Below, one piece after another: positions 48,083-56,138 of a stretch of DNA of 56,138 nt. Within the stretch, counting starts at the first letter, position 1. The number at the start of each line of letters is the position of its first letter. The notes beneath the pieces were generated by a model. The model saw nothing but the letters and a program-made list of their open reading frames with translations. It was not told the origin of the DNA and did not search any database. Source of the stretch: Thauera linaloolentis 47Lol = DSM 12138. Lineage in GTDB: Bacteria > Pseudomonadota > Gammaproteobacteria > Burkholderiales > Rhodocyclaceae. Location: positions 1 to 56,138 of the forward strand of contig NZ_AMXE01000016.1 in assembly GCF_000310205.1 (NCBI RefSeq), read 5' to 3'. The position numbers were made by a program, and so were the translations under genes.

Positions 48083-49168
48083 TTACTCCGCCAGCCGGGT
48101 GGCCAGCGCGGCCGGCCAGGCCGCGTCGGCGTCGAGCCTGACCCAGGCCACGCCCGGCAGGCCGGTCTTGACCTGCTCCAGGTGCTGGCGCAGCAGTTCC
48201 GGCGCGATCTGGGCCTTGACGCGGAACATCAGCTTCTGCCGCTCGGAGGCGGTTTCCACGGTCTTGGGGGTGAACTGGGCCTGGCTGGCGACGAAGGACA
48301 CCGTGGCCGGGATCGGCGTGCCGGGCGCCGCGTCGAGCACGATGCGCACTTCGGTGCCCAGGGCGACGCGGCCGGCGATTTCGTTGGGCAGGAAGAAGGT
48401 CATGTACACGTCGGACAGGTCGATGACGTTGAGCACGCGTCCCCCGGCGGCCAGCACCTCGCCGGGCTGGGCGACGCGGAACTGCACGCGGCCGTCGCGC
48501 GGGCTCTTGAGCTCGCCGTCGCGGATGTCGGCGTCGATGCGCGCGACCGTGGCCGCGGCGGCCTCGACCGCCGACCGGGCGCCGACGAGTTGGGCGCCGG
48601 CGGCATGGATCGCGGCCTGCGCCGCCTTGGCCTGCGCGGTGGCGGCCGCTACCGCGGACTGCGCGCCGCGCACGGTGGCGCGGTCGTCGTCGAGTTCCTG
48701 GATCGAGGCAGCGCCTTCCTGCGACAGGGTTTCCGAGCGCGCCAGCCGCCGCCGCGCCGCATCGAGGTCGGATTCGCGCTGGGCGACCACGGCCTGGGCG
48801 GCGGCGGCGTCGCTCTCGCGCAGGGCCACCTGCGCCTGCGCGGCGGCCACGTTGTGTTCGGCCTGGCGCAAGGCGGCGACCGCTTCATCGCGCTGGGCAT
48901 TCAGGGTATCCAGCTGCATCGTCGCCAGCGGCTGGCCGGCGGTGACGAAATCGCCCTCCTTCGCCAGGATGCCGCCGATACGTCCGGCCAGCTTGGTGGA
49001 GATGTCGATCTCGGTGGCCTCGATGCGCCCGTTGCCGCTGACGAAACCCTCGCCCGGACCGGTGTCCGGGCGTTGCGTCCAGCCGACGGCCGCGACGACA
49101 CCGATGGCGACAGCGGCGATCGCGATGCCGTTCTTCTTGACGAAGGAAGTCGGAGAAGCTTTGCTCAT
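48083..49168 (-). CDS. HlyD/EmrA-family periplasmic adaptor (YhiI-like)
   Basis: A 361-residue adaptor with an N-terminal membrane anchor ([17 protein letters not shown]), lipoyl half-motifs ([20 protein letters not shown] and [18 protein letters not shown]), a long Ala-rich coiled-coil hairpin at about residues 85-215 and a beta-barrel ([18 protein letters not shown]). It links the inner-membrane RbbA/YhhJ transporter with the outer-membrane channel encoded upstream. The start ATG at 49168 fits the anchor; three bases separate its stop from rbbA. Confidence 0.92.
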   Translation of the reverse strand: MSKASPTSFVKKNGIAIAAVAIGVVAAVGWTQRPDTGPGEGFVSGNGRIEATEIDISTKLAGRIGGILAKEGDFVTAGQPLATMQLDTLNAQRDEAVAALRQAEHNVAAAQAQVALRESDAAAAQAVVAQRESDLDAARRRLARSETLSQEGAASIQELDDDRATVRGAQSAVAAATAQAKAAQAAIHAAGAQLVGARSAVEAAAATVARIDADIRDGELKSPRDGRVQFRVAQPGEVLAAGGRVLNVIDLSDVYMTFFLPNEIAGRVALGTEVRIVLDAAPGTPIPATVSFVASQAQFTPKTVETASERQKLMFRVKAQIAPELLRQHLEQVKTGLPGVAWVRLDADAAWPAALATRLAE

Positions 49169-49178
49169 GGAAGGACTC

Positions 49179-50702
49179 TCAAGGGATGAGGCGGGCATCG
49201 GCCGTGGCGGGGCCGGGTTCCGGGCGGATGGCGGCAACGGGCTCGGCCGGCTCCGCACCGCCGCCCAGCGCGCTGTACAGGGCAACCTGGCTGGACAGCA
49301 GCGCGCGGCGCGTGCCGACCAGTTGCTGCTCGGCATCGAGCAGGTCGCGCTGCGCATCCAGCACTTCCAGGTAGGCCGACGAGCCGTTGTCGTAGCGAAG
49401 CTGGGCCAGCCGGGCGCGCTCGGCCTGGGCATCGCGCGCGACGCGTGCGACCTCCACTTGCGCAGACACCCAGCGGTGGGCGGCCAACGCATCGGCCACC
49501 TCGCGGAAAGCCGCCTGGATTGTCTGCTCATATTCGGCCACGGCGATGTCGCGGCGGACCTCAGAAAGTGCCAGGTTGGCCCGGCGCCGGCCGCCGTCGA
49601 AAATCGGCAATGAGATCGTCGGCACGAAGGACCAGGCGCGGCTACCGGATTCGAACAGGCCGTCGAGTTCGGCGCTGGCGGTGCCGTAGGAGGCGGTGAG
49701 CGCGATGCGCGGCAGGAAAGCCGCGCGGGCGGCGCCGATGTTGGCGTTGCTTGCGCGCAGGCGATGCTCGGCGGCGATGATGTCCGGACGCTGGGTCAAC
49801 AGCCCGGAGGGCAGCCCGGGCGACAGTTGGACCAGGACGGTGGTTTCATCGAAAGGCGCTTTCTGCGCCAGCGGCCCCGGGTCGCCGCCGACCAGCACGC
49901 GCAGGGCGTTGATCTGCTGCTCGCGCTGCTGGGCCAGTTGGGCGTGCAGCATCTGTGCCTGCGTGAGCAGGGTCTGCACCTGCGTGACCTCCAGCCTGGA
50001 GGTGGAGCCGACCTCGTAGCGGCGCTGGAAGATGCGGTAGGACGCCTCGCGGGCGGCCACGCTCTTGCGCGCGATCTCCACCCGCTCGTCGAGTTCGCGC
50101 AGCCCGAGGTAGCCGTCCGCGACTTGGCCGATCAACGCGACGTGGACCGCCTGGCGCGCGGCATCGGTCGCCAGCCAGCCTTCCAGTGCCGAAGCCTCCA
50201 GGCTGCGCACCCGGCCCCACAGGTCCAGCTCCCAGCTGCTGAGCCCGAACTCGGCGCGGTATTCGCCGCCGACCAGCGCGTCGCCGGTGGTGTTGAGGTC
50301 TCCCGGCACGCGCGAGCGTGCGCCCTGCGCGCCCACCGCGATGCCCGGGAAACGATCGCTGCGCTGGATGCGGAAGGCCGCGCGGGCTTCGTCGACCCGC
50401 AGTGCGGCCGTGCGCAGGTCGCGGTTGTTCGCCAGCGCCGTCTCGATCAGTTGCTGCAGCAGCGGATCGGTGAAATAGCTGCGCCAGGCCAGGTCGAGGC
50501 GGCCCGCCTCCAGTGCCCCCTCGGCCCTGTCTCCGGCCGGATAGGACGCCGGCACGGGCAAAGGCGGCGTTTCGTGGGGCGGCGCCAGGGTGGCGCAGCC
50601 GGCGAGCACCAGCACGGCGAGGCCGGCTGCCGCGGCGCGCGATGCCGCGCCGCCACGGCCGCACCGCAGGCAGGCACCCGCCTTCCATTGCATCCGGCGC
50701 AT
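49179..50702 (-). CDS. NodT-family outer-membrane efflux lipoprotein (RND-type OMF)
   Basis: A 507-residue TolC-like channel. It has a lipoprotein signal with lipobox LVLAGC (Cys at about residue 36), two repeated OEP domains with [31 protein letters not shown] and [23 protein letters not shown], and a C-terminal half with [10 protein letters not shown]-like text ([19 protein letters not shown]). It provides the outer-membrane exit for the HlyD-RbbA-YhhJ exporter, which E. coli's yhiI-rbbA-yhhJ operon lacks. It starts immediately after the phaC stop (one base between) and ends 10 bases before the adaptor. Confidence 0.9.
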   Translation of the reverse strand: MRRMQWKAGACLRCGRGGAASRAAAAGLAVLVLAGCATLAPPHETPPLPVPASYPAGDRAEGALEAGRLDLAWRSYFTDPLLQQLIETALANNRDLRTAALRVDEARAAFRIQRSDRFPGIAVGAQGARSRVPGDLNTTGDALVGGEYRAEFGLSSWELDLWGRVRSLEASALEGWLATDAARQAVHVALIGQVADGYLGLRELDERVEIARKSVAAREASYRIFQRRYEVGSTSRLEVTQVQTLLTQAQMLHAQLAQQREQQINALRVLVGGDPGPLAQKAPFDETTVLVQLSPGLPSGLLTQRPDIIAAEHRLRASNANIGAARAAFLPRIALTASYGTASAELDGLFESGSRAWSFVPTISLPIFDGGRRRANLALSEVRRDIAVAEYEQTIQAAFREVADALAAHRWVSAQVEVARVARDAQAERARLAQLRYDNGSSAYLEVLDAQRDLLDAEQQLVGTRRALLSSQVALYSALGGGAEPAEPVAAIRPEPGPATADARLIP

Positions 50703-50703
50703 G

Positions 50704-52443
50704 TCATTTCCCCCGCACGTATTCGCCCGGCGCGTCGCCGAGCACCCGGCGCCCCCGGCCGGGGAGGCCCATGCGCGGCGGCTCGCCCGGCTCACCCGAG
50801 CGCTGGCGCAGCCAGTCGGCCCACGCCGGCCACCAGGAGCCCTGCTGCACCGGCACCGCGGCCTGCCATTCGTCCGGCGCGATGTAGCCGCCGCCCGCCG
50901 GGCGGGTGTGCAGTTGATACTGGCGCCGCGGTCGCCCGGGCTCGCTGACGATGCCCGCGTTGTGGCCACCGGTGGTCAGCACGAAGGTGATCTCGGTCGG
51001 CGACAAATAGTGCAGCTTGTAGACCGAACGCCAGGGCGCCACGTGATCGGCGACGGTGCCGACGCTGAACACCGGCAGCCTGATGTCGCCCAGGGAGACC
51101 GACCGCCCGCCCACCGGATGGCGGCCTTCGCTCAGATCGTCGTCGAGGAACAGCCGGCGCAGGTACTGGGCATGCATCTTCGCCGGCATGCGGGTGGCGT
51201 CGGCGTTCCAGGCCATCAGGTCGTTCATCGGCCGGCGCTCGCCGAGCAGGTATTCGCCGACCAGGCGCGACCACAGCAGGTCGTAGGAACGCAGCATCAT
51301 GAAGGCGCCGCCCATCTGCTCGGCGAACAGGTAGCCGGTGTCGGCCATTTGCGCCTCCAGCAGGGCGATCTGGCTCTCGTCGATGAACAGGGCGAGTTCG
51401 CCGGGTTCGGTGAAATCGGTCTGCGCGGTGAACAAGCTCAGCGAGGCCAGGCGGTCGTCGCCGTCGCGGGCCATGGCCGCCGCGGCGATGGCGAGCAGCG
51501 TCCCGCCCAGGCAGTAGCCGGTGGCGTGGACCTTGCGCCCCGGCACGATCGCGGCCACCGCATCGAGCGCGGCGTGGAAACCGAGGTTCAGGTAATCGTC
51601 CATGCCCAGGTCGCGGTCGTCCGCGTCCGGGTTCTTCCACGAGATGCAAAACACCGTGTATCCCTGCTCCACCAGATAGCGGACCAGCGAGTTGTGCGGC
51701 GACAGGTCGAGGATGTAGTACTTCATGATCCAGGCCGGCACGATCAGGATCGGCTCGGGGTGCACCTTGCCGGTCGCCGGCGCGTACTGGATCAGCTCGA
51801 TCAACCGGTTCTTCAGCACCACCTTGCCCGGCGTGACGGCCACGTCGCGCCCCACGACGAACTCCCCGGGACCGGTTTGCCGCTGGTGGGGGCTGAGATC
51901 GTCCCGCAGGTAATCGAAGCCCCGCAGCAGGTTGGCACCGCGCTCTTCCGCGGTGCGCCGCAGCACGACGGGGTTGGCAAGAGGCAGGTTGCCTGGCGAG
52001 AACATGTCCAGCCACTGCCGCGCGGCAAAGGCCACGGCATGCTCATGGTGCGGATCGACGCCCCATACGCCGCGGGTGGCTTCGTCCCACCAGCGCTCGT
52101 GCATCAGGAAGGACTGGTGCAGCACGTTGAACGGCCAACGCTGCCACGCGGGGTCCCGAAAGCGCCGGTCCTCCAATGGCGGCGCGACGCCCGCGTCCGC
52201 ATCTTCGTGGAGGCCGGCCAGGCATTCGTGCAGATAGGCCTGCATCTGCCCGGCCTGCTCGATCGCCAGCCGCGCCAGCTCCAGGCACTTGCCGGGGCTG
52301 GCCGCCAGGTGGGTGGCCCAGTCCATCCAGGCAAGCAGCACGGAGTGCGGCGAAATCGACAGGCATGCGCGTGACAACGCGGCATGGACGCTATCGTCCA
52401 GGGCCTTCCACGGCAGCATCGCATCGGCTTTTGCGTCAGGCAT
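50704..52443 (-). CDS. phaC: PHA synthase PhaC (class I-like)
   Basis: A 579-residue alpha/beta-hydrolase-fold polymerase. The N-terminal PhaC_N domain includes DPAWQRWPFNVLHQSFLM. The lipase-like box is GYCLGG with the catalytic Cys (about residue 308), the catalytic Asp is in SVGTVADHVAPW and the His in TTGGHNAGIVSEPG. It polymerises 3-hydroxyacyl-CoA into polyhydroxyalkanoate. Several tracts, such as SWKNPDADDRDLGMDDYL, are strongly conserved in class I enzymes. GGAGCC lies nine or so bases before the ATG. It is the first gene of the efflux/PHA row and is divergent from a tetR gene. Confidence 0.9.
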   Translation of the reverse strand: MPDAKADAMLPWKALDDSVHAALSRACLSISPHSVLLAWMDWATHLAASPGKCLELARLAIEQAGQMQAYLHECLAGLHEDADAGVAPPLEDRRFRDPAWQRWPFNVLHQSFLMHERWWDEATRGVWGVDPHHEHAVAFAARQWLDMFSPGNLPLANPVVLRRTAEERGANLLRGFDYLRDDLSPHQRQTGPGEFVVGRDVAVTPGKVVLKNRLIELIQYAPATGKVHPEPILIVPAWIMKYYILDLSPHNSLVRYLVEQGYTVFCISWKNPDADDRDLGMDDYLNLGFHAALDAVAAIVPGRKVHATGYCLGGTLLAIAAAAMARDGDDRLASLSLFTAQTDFTEPGELALFIDESQIALLEAQMADTGYLFAEQMGGAFMMLRSYDLLWSRLVGEYLLGERRPMNDLMAWNADATRMPAKMHAQYLRRLFLDDDLSEGRHPVGGRSVSLGDIRLPVFSVGTVADHVAPWRSVYKLHYLSPTEITFVLTTGGHNAGIVSEPGRPRRQYQLHTRPAGGGYIAPDEWQAAVPVQQGSWWPAWADWLRQRSGEPGEPPRMGLPGRGRRVLGDAPGEYVRGK

Positions 52444-52492
52444 TTTTCCTGGCTCCTTCGTTGCCCTGCAATTTCACGGATGAAACGGTATT

Positions 52493-52558
52493 TAGAACAA
52501 TCATTCTATAGTTTGATTGGATATTATCAGAAACAACCGATCGGATGGTTGTTTTTTT
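52493..52558. promoter_or_regulatory. Divergent phaC/tetR control region with two inverted repeats
   Basis: Two palindromes occur in the AT-rich gap. TAGAA-CAATCA-TTCTA (52493-52508) overlaps a TATAGA -10-like box for phaC on the minus strand. AACAACC...GGTTGTT (52532-52538 and 52547-52553) is followed by a T-run to 52558. The second could act as a terminator-like leader hairpin for the tetR transcript or as an operator. Both are plausible binding sites of the flanking TetR protein; this is inference. Confidence 0.55.
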
Positions 52559-52684
52559 AACTGCGGCGAGAGGCCATGCCGGATCCGCGTCGGTCCGGGC
52601 GGTGCACGCACCCGCCGCGTAGCGAGCGGCTACAATGGCCCCCTACCGATGCGCTTTTGCGCAGCCCCAGCAAGAGGAGCCGCC

Positions 52685-53338
52685 TTGACCACCGGCACGC
52701 GCCAGAAAATCCAGAAAACCGAAACCCAGCGGCGGCGCTATCTGCCGTCGACCGAGCGCAAGCGGGAAATCCTCGATGCCGCGCTCATCGAGTTCTCCAG
52801 CCACGGCTATACCGCCGCCACGATCGAACGCATCGCCGCGCGCGCGGGCCTGTCCAAAGCCGGCATCTATGCCCACTACAAGAGCAAGGACGAGGTGTTC
52901 GAAGATCTGCTGGAGACGGCACTGACACCGTCCGTACAAGCCGACGGCGTGCTGCCGCCGGACGTGGGCGCGCCACTGCCGGTGGTCGTGACGGCTTACG
53001 TGGACCGGATGTATGACCAGCTCGACGAACCGATCGTCATGGCAACGTTCCAGTTGCTCATCACCGAAAGCCGACGCACGCCGGAGCTGATCCGGCGCTG
53101 GTACGACAAGATGCTGGAGCCGCGCCGGCTCAAGGACCAGGCCGACGTGGACGAATACGTCAGGAGCGGCATCATGCGGCGCAGCGCCTTGACCGACCAC
53201 TTCATCCTGGCGGCCGCGCCGCTCGTGATGTGGATCGTGATGCGCATGCTGCACCAGGACAATGATCTGCCGATGTCCCTGGAGCAGGCCCGCGAGGCAC
53301 ACAAGCAATTGCTGCTGGACGTGCTCCAGCCAAGGTAA
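52685..53338 (+). CDS. TetR-family regulator divergent from the phaC/efflux row
   Basis: A 217-residue regulator. The helix-turn-helix is ERKREILDAALIEFSSHGYTAATIERIAARAGLSKAGIYAHYKSKDEVFEDLL, followed by a TetR_C domain with LITESRRTPELIRRWYDKML. The start is taken as TTG at 52685, five bases after AAGAGGAG; an ATG at 52649 in frame has no such site. It is divergent from phaC and most likely controls the exporter genes. Its TAA stop is part of the direct repeat TAACGA made by the adjacent IS, so the IS landed exactly at the end of the gene without changing the protein. Confidence 0.88.
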   Translation: MTTGTRQKIQKTETQRRRYLPSTERKREILDAALIEFSSHGYTAATIERIAARAGLSKAGIYAHYKSKDEVFEDLLETALTPSVQADGVLPPDVGAPLPVVVTAYVDRMYDQLDEPIVMATFQLLITESRRTPELIRRWYDKMLEPRRLKDQADVDEYVRSGIMRRSALTDHFILAAAPLVMWIVMRMLHQDNDLPMSLEQAREAHKQLLLDVLQPR

Positions 53339-53340
53339 CG

Positions 53341-54845
53341 AGTCCGCCCTGAACAATTCAATTCTCAGCCGCGGGCCGGTCGGTGATTGCATGGAGCGGC
53401 GAGCAGTGCCGCGATGACCGCCTGCAACGACAGCCCGAATCGGGCGCAATAAAGCCGCAGCGCGGCCAGGATCAGGCGCAGATTGTGCCCGGCGCCGCAC
53501 ATCACCGCGTGCAGCGCATCGCCCAGCGCGCCCTTGAGCGGATTGCGGCCCAACCTGCCGTCCATCTTCATGTGCCCGATGGCCGGTTCGATGGCGCTGC
53601 GCCGCTTGATCATGGCTTTCAGCGTCTTGGTGACGCCGCGTCTTTGTCCCGAGCGCAGGATGCGTACGCCTTCGATCTCCACGCCACGGTAGCCCTTGTC
53701 GACGATGGCCGTGGCCGGTGGCCTGTCCGTGCCGGTGAGGATGCCCACCTGTTCCAGTGTCTCGACCAGCGTGTGGCCGTCGTAGGGGTTGCCCGGCATG
53801 GAGCGCATGCCCACCACCAGGCCTTCCTTCAACGTGGTGGCGATGCTGACCTTCACGCCGAACTCGTAGGGTGTCCTGGCTTTGCCTTTGCTGATGCACT
53901 CCACTTCGGGCGCGTGCAGGGCGTACAGCTTGTTCTTGTCCTTCGTGCGCTGAGTGAGGATGCGACCGGTGCGTTGCAGCAGGTCCTGGACCTTAGCCTG
54001 GGCCGCTTCGGGCAGTACGTGCAGTTGGCGCTGCACCTCGCGATGCACCCGCCCGACGCGGGTACGCAGCGTGCGCACCGCCTTGCGCATGCGCTTGAAC
54101 TGTTTGGCATGCGCGTAGCGCCCGATCTGTGCAGCCAGCCGCGGGGCCACCCGGTTGTAGTTCTGGCGCAGCCGCAGTCCGTTGTCCTCAGCCGCCTTGA
54201 CCAGGTGCTGGCGGCTCTTGTCCAGCAACCGGCTGTCGGTCGGATGGGCGATGGCCTTGGGCATGACGGTGGTGTCCACGATCACCTGCTGCGTGCTGGC
54301 CTTGTGGATCACGCCGCCACGCCGGGCGGCATCGATGCTGGCCGCCAGCAGTGTCTCCACGCCTTCTTCTCCGACGCGCTTTCTCCAGCGCGTCAGGCTG
54401 GACGGGTCGATGGGCAGTTCGGTCTGCAGGTAAGTCTCGCCGCAGAAGAACTGCCAGTACGGGTTCTCCACCCAGGTATTGACCACGGCCTCGTCGGAGG
54501 CATCGAAGGTGTGTTGCAGGTACAGCAGGCCAGCCACCAGGCGCGGCGGCAAGGCTGGCCGGCCACGGCCGGAAGTGAACGACATCGCGAACGTGCGCTC
54601 GATCTCCGCCCAGTCGATCAATGCGGCCAGCCTGACCAGTGGGTGCTGCATGTTGATCTGCTCGTCCAGCCTGGGACGGAACAGTTCGGCCGTTTGCGGC
54701 TGCGAAGGCTTCGGGCCCATCGGACTCCTCGGAGCAATTTGCAAGAAAACAGGGACTGGCAAAACCATACCTTGCAAATCCTGCGCCCATCAATCCGAAG
54801 AATCGCGAATCAGATCAACAGATTGGAAGTTGTTCAGGGCGGACT
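53341..54845. mobile_element. Intact IS5-type insertion sequence
   Basis: A 1.5-kb element bounded by 16-bp perfect terminal inverted repeats, AGTCCGCCCTGAACAA at 53341-53356 and its complement at 54830-54845. The next bases partly match as well (TTC/CTTC). The hexamer TAACGA occurs at both junctions (53336-53341 and 54845-54850), overlapping the outer base of each repeat, so the target duplication is 4 to 6 bases with an ambiguous boundary. It contains one uninterrupted transposase gene. Intact ends, repeats and frame suggest recent insertion. Confidence 0.9.
53365..54720 (-). CDS. IS5-family DDE transposase
   Basis: A 451-residue transposase beginning MGPKPSQPQTAELFRPRLDE, with an N-terminal DUF772-type domain (LVAGLLYLQHTFDASDEAVVNTWVENPYWQFF). 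The DDE catalytic core has QQVIVDTTVMPKAIAHPTD (first Asp), ATAIVDKGYRG (second Asp) and RRSAIEPAIGHMKMDGRLGRN (Glu). The ATG at 54720 follows AGGAG. An open frame extends 57 bases upstream into the element end without similarity. It cuts and pastes the element in the cytoplasm; the frame is complete. Confidence 0.92.
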   Translation of the reverse strand: MGPKPSQPQTAELFRPRLDEQINMQHPLVRLAALIDWAEIERTFAMSFTSGRGRPALPPRLVAGLLYLQHTFDASDEAVVNTWVENPYWQFFCGETYLQTELPIDPSSLTRWRKRVGEEGVETLLAASIDAARRGGVIHKASTQQVIVDTTVMPKAIAHPTDSRLLDKSRQHLVKAAEDNGLRLRQNYNRVAPRLAAQIGRYAHAKQFKRMRKAVRTLRTRVGRVHREVQRQLHVLPEAAQAKVQDLLQRTGRILTQRTKDKNKLYALHAPEVECISKGKARTPYEFGVKVSIATTLKEGLVVGMRSMPGNPYDGHTLVETLEQVGILTGTDRPPATAIVDKGYRGVEIEGVRILRSGQRRGVTKTLKAMIKRRSAIEPAIGHMKMDGRLGRNPLKGALGDALHAVMCGAGHNLRLILAALRLYCARFGLSLQAVIAALLAAPCNHRPARG

Positions 54846-54925
54846 AACGAGCCCCCTGCGGCACGACAGAAAACAAGAAATCGGAGTAGGGGCGGCCGAC
54901 TTGTATGACCGTCCGCCTCCCACAC

Positions 54926-55070
54926 CACCAGGCATATAGGTCCTCATCCATTCGGATATTTCGGACAGGTTGCGTCCGCCCGAGCCGCGCCAGAAGGCAT
55001 AGCCCAGAAACTTGCGATGCGAGGCCAGCGCGAAGATCGTCTCGCCTTCGTTGATCTTCAGATAAAGCGC
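54926..55070 (-). pseudogene. Group II intron reverse transcriptase/maturase fragment
   Basis: On the minus strand about 48 codons read ALYLKINEGETIFALASHRKF, then LGYAFWRGSGGR and NLSEISEWMRTYMPGG. LKxNExK...RKFLGxxFW is the end of the RT domain, and NLSEISEWMRTYMxGW resembles the maturase X domain. The two blocks are closer together than in a complete protein, so there is an internal deletion, and both ends are missing. Between it and the IS (54851-54925) nothing can be identified. Confidence 0.6.
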
Positions 55071-55078
55071 TTGGGCGC

Positions 55079-56116
55079 GTGACCCAGCAGCGCTTTGGCA
55101 ACGGCGTCGTCACCAGCCAGAGCTTCTACGGCCCCAGCGGCCGCCCCCAGAGCATTCTTGCCGGCACGGGCAATAGCGTGCAGAACCTGCACTACCAGTA
55201 CGACAGCCTGGGCAATCTGACCAGCCGTACCGACGTCCATCAGGGCGTGCTCGAGGCCTTCACCTACGATGCGCTCAACCGGCTGACCAGCAACACTGTG
55301 AACGCCACCTTGCTCGGCCCTGCCCAGAGCACCCACTACGCCTACGACGACCTGGGCAACCTCACCTGCAAGAGCGACCTGGGCACGTGCTCCAGCGCCA
55401 GCCCCAACATGACCTACGGAGCCACGGTCACCGCAGGGGGCACAACCCGCAGCCTGCCCCATGCCCTGGCCCGTGTCACCGGCACCGTGCGCGGCGCGGC
55501 CAATCCGAGCTACAGCTACGACGCCAACGGCAACATGGTCTCCGGCGGCGGGCTCACCTATCTCTACACCAGCTTCAACATGCCCCAGGCCATTGCCGCG
55601 GCCACCTACAGCGCCGGCTTCCAGTACGGGCCCGAGCACCAGCGCGTCATGCAGGTCACCACCACCTCGACCGTGGTCTATCTGCACCCGGACCAGAGCA
55701 ATGGCCTGCACTACGAGAAGGAACTGCGCGGATCCACGGTCACCCACAAGCACTACATTGCCGGCGTGGCCGTGGTCACGCTCACCGGTTCGAACTGGGC
55801 GACCCAGTACCTGCACCGCGACCACCTGGGCTCGGTCACCGCAATCACCAACCAGGCCGGCGCAGTGATCGAACGTCTGGCCTACGACCCCTGGGGCAAG
55901 CGCCGCTTCCCCAACGGCGCGGCAGATCCGGGCGGCACCCTCCGCGGCAATCCGGCCATCGCGTCCGTGACCGATCGCGGCTTCACCAACCACGAACACC
56001 TGGACGGGCTGGGGCTTGTCCACATGAACGGGCGCATCTTCGATCCGGTGCTGGCGCGCTTTACTGACCTGCCCCCACTGGCCGTACCAGTGATTACTGA
56101 CAAAGCCCGGGGTTGA
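55079..56116 (+). pseudogene. RHS/YD-repeat protein fragment
   Basis: About 345 codons with YD repeats (YQYDSLGNLTSRTDV, FTYDALNRLTSNTV, YAYDDLGNLTCKSDL, YSYDANGNMVSG) and the start of the RHS core (YLHRDHLGSVTAITNQAG, YDPWGKRRF, RGFTNHEHLDGLGLVHMNGRIFDPVLARF). No N-terminus or signal is present; the frame starts at a GTG next to the maturase scrap. It leaves the RHS pattern right after LARFT, where SADP would be expected, and stops 16 codons later. Whole RHS proteins are large secreted or surface toxins; this piece is a remnant. Confidence 0.78.
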
Positions 56117-56138
56117 AGGGTACTGCGTTGTTGGCCTG

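Overview
The window looks like a chromosomal segment of an aerobic or facultative, aromatic-degrading betaproteobacterium. It is GC-rich throughout, has long same-strand operons with stop/start overlaps, carries a complete phenylacetyl-CoA epoxidase operon of the Azoarcus/Thauera type with a stand-alone PaaN aldehyde dehydrogenase, and has polyhydroxyalkanoate (PHA) genes. Assignment to the Rhodocyclales (Thauera/Azoarcus/Aromatoleum-like) is inference; no rRNA or tRNA gene was seen.

Layout. (1) 46-7094, minus strand: a five-gene operon in the order ykgO (zinc-independent ribosomal protein L36), TonB-dependent outer-membrane receptor, exported CobN-like chelatase with a C-terminal membrane anchor, MotA/TolQ/ExbB-like proton channel, and a DUF2149 protein that resembles ExbD. 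It starts from a sigma70-type promoter whose -10 lies in a Zur-like box. The gene set resembles the Porphyromonas hmuR-S-U-V haemin cluster but appears to be under zinc control; this is the most novel system here. (2) 7134-8084: head-to-head remnants of a LysR regulator and an EntS-like MFS exporter. (3) 8356-13576: nitroreductase, methyltransferase, SLC13-type permease and a lipoprotein 5'-nucleotidase, with a bidirectional terminator between the last two. (4) 13649-20383, minus: a LIV-type ABC importer (including a natural permease-ATPase fusion), a hemerythrin-like protein at its end, and an IclR regulator. (5) 20446-34410: paaY, paaX, then the long operon paaN-G-H-I-K-J-enoyl-CoA hydratase-paaABCDE, ended by a UUCG-loop terminator. 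(6) 34450-37054: Bcr/CflA-type exporter divergent from a TetR regulator and a cytochrome b561. (7) 37395-41426: a Pat-like acyl-CoA synthetase/GNAT acetyltransferase and sstT. (8) 41751-52443, minus: a long row phaC, outer-membrane efflux lipoprotein, HlyD-type adaptor, rbbA, ABC-2 permease, phasin, phaA, pagL, facing a second TetR regulator. (9) 53341 to the right edge: an intact IS5-type insertion sequence lying exactly at the stop codon of that tetR, then scraps of a group II intron maturase and an RHS/YD-repeat protein.

How it fits together. Four long-spaced inverted pairs of the form (T/C)GATAC-N26 to N28-GTATC(A/G) sit upstream of the ABC importer, between paaX and paaN (two copies), and upstream of the Pat-like protein. 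This is close to the TGATTC-N27-GAATCA layout described for E. coli PaaX. The simplest reading is one PaaX regulon: uptake of phenylacetate or a related acid by the importer, activation by PaaK, epoxidation by PaaABCE, isomerisation by PaaG, ring-aldehyde oxidation by PaaN, beta-oxidation by PaaH/PaaJ and a hydratase, rescue by the PaaI/PaaY thioesterases, and post-translational control by the acetyltransferase. Surplus acyl-CoA could flow to PHA. The MaoC-type oxepin-CoA hydratase needed with a stand-alone PaaN was not seen in this window.
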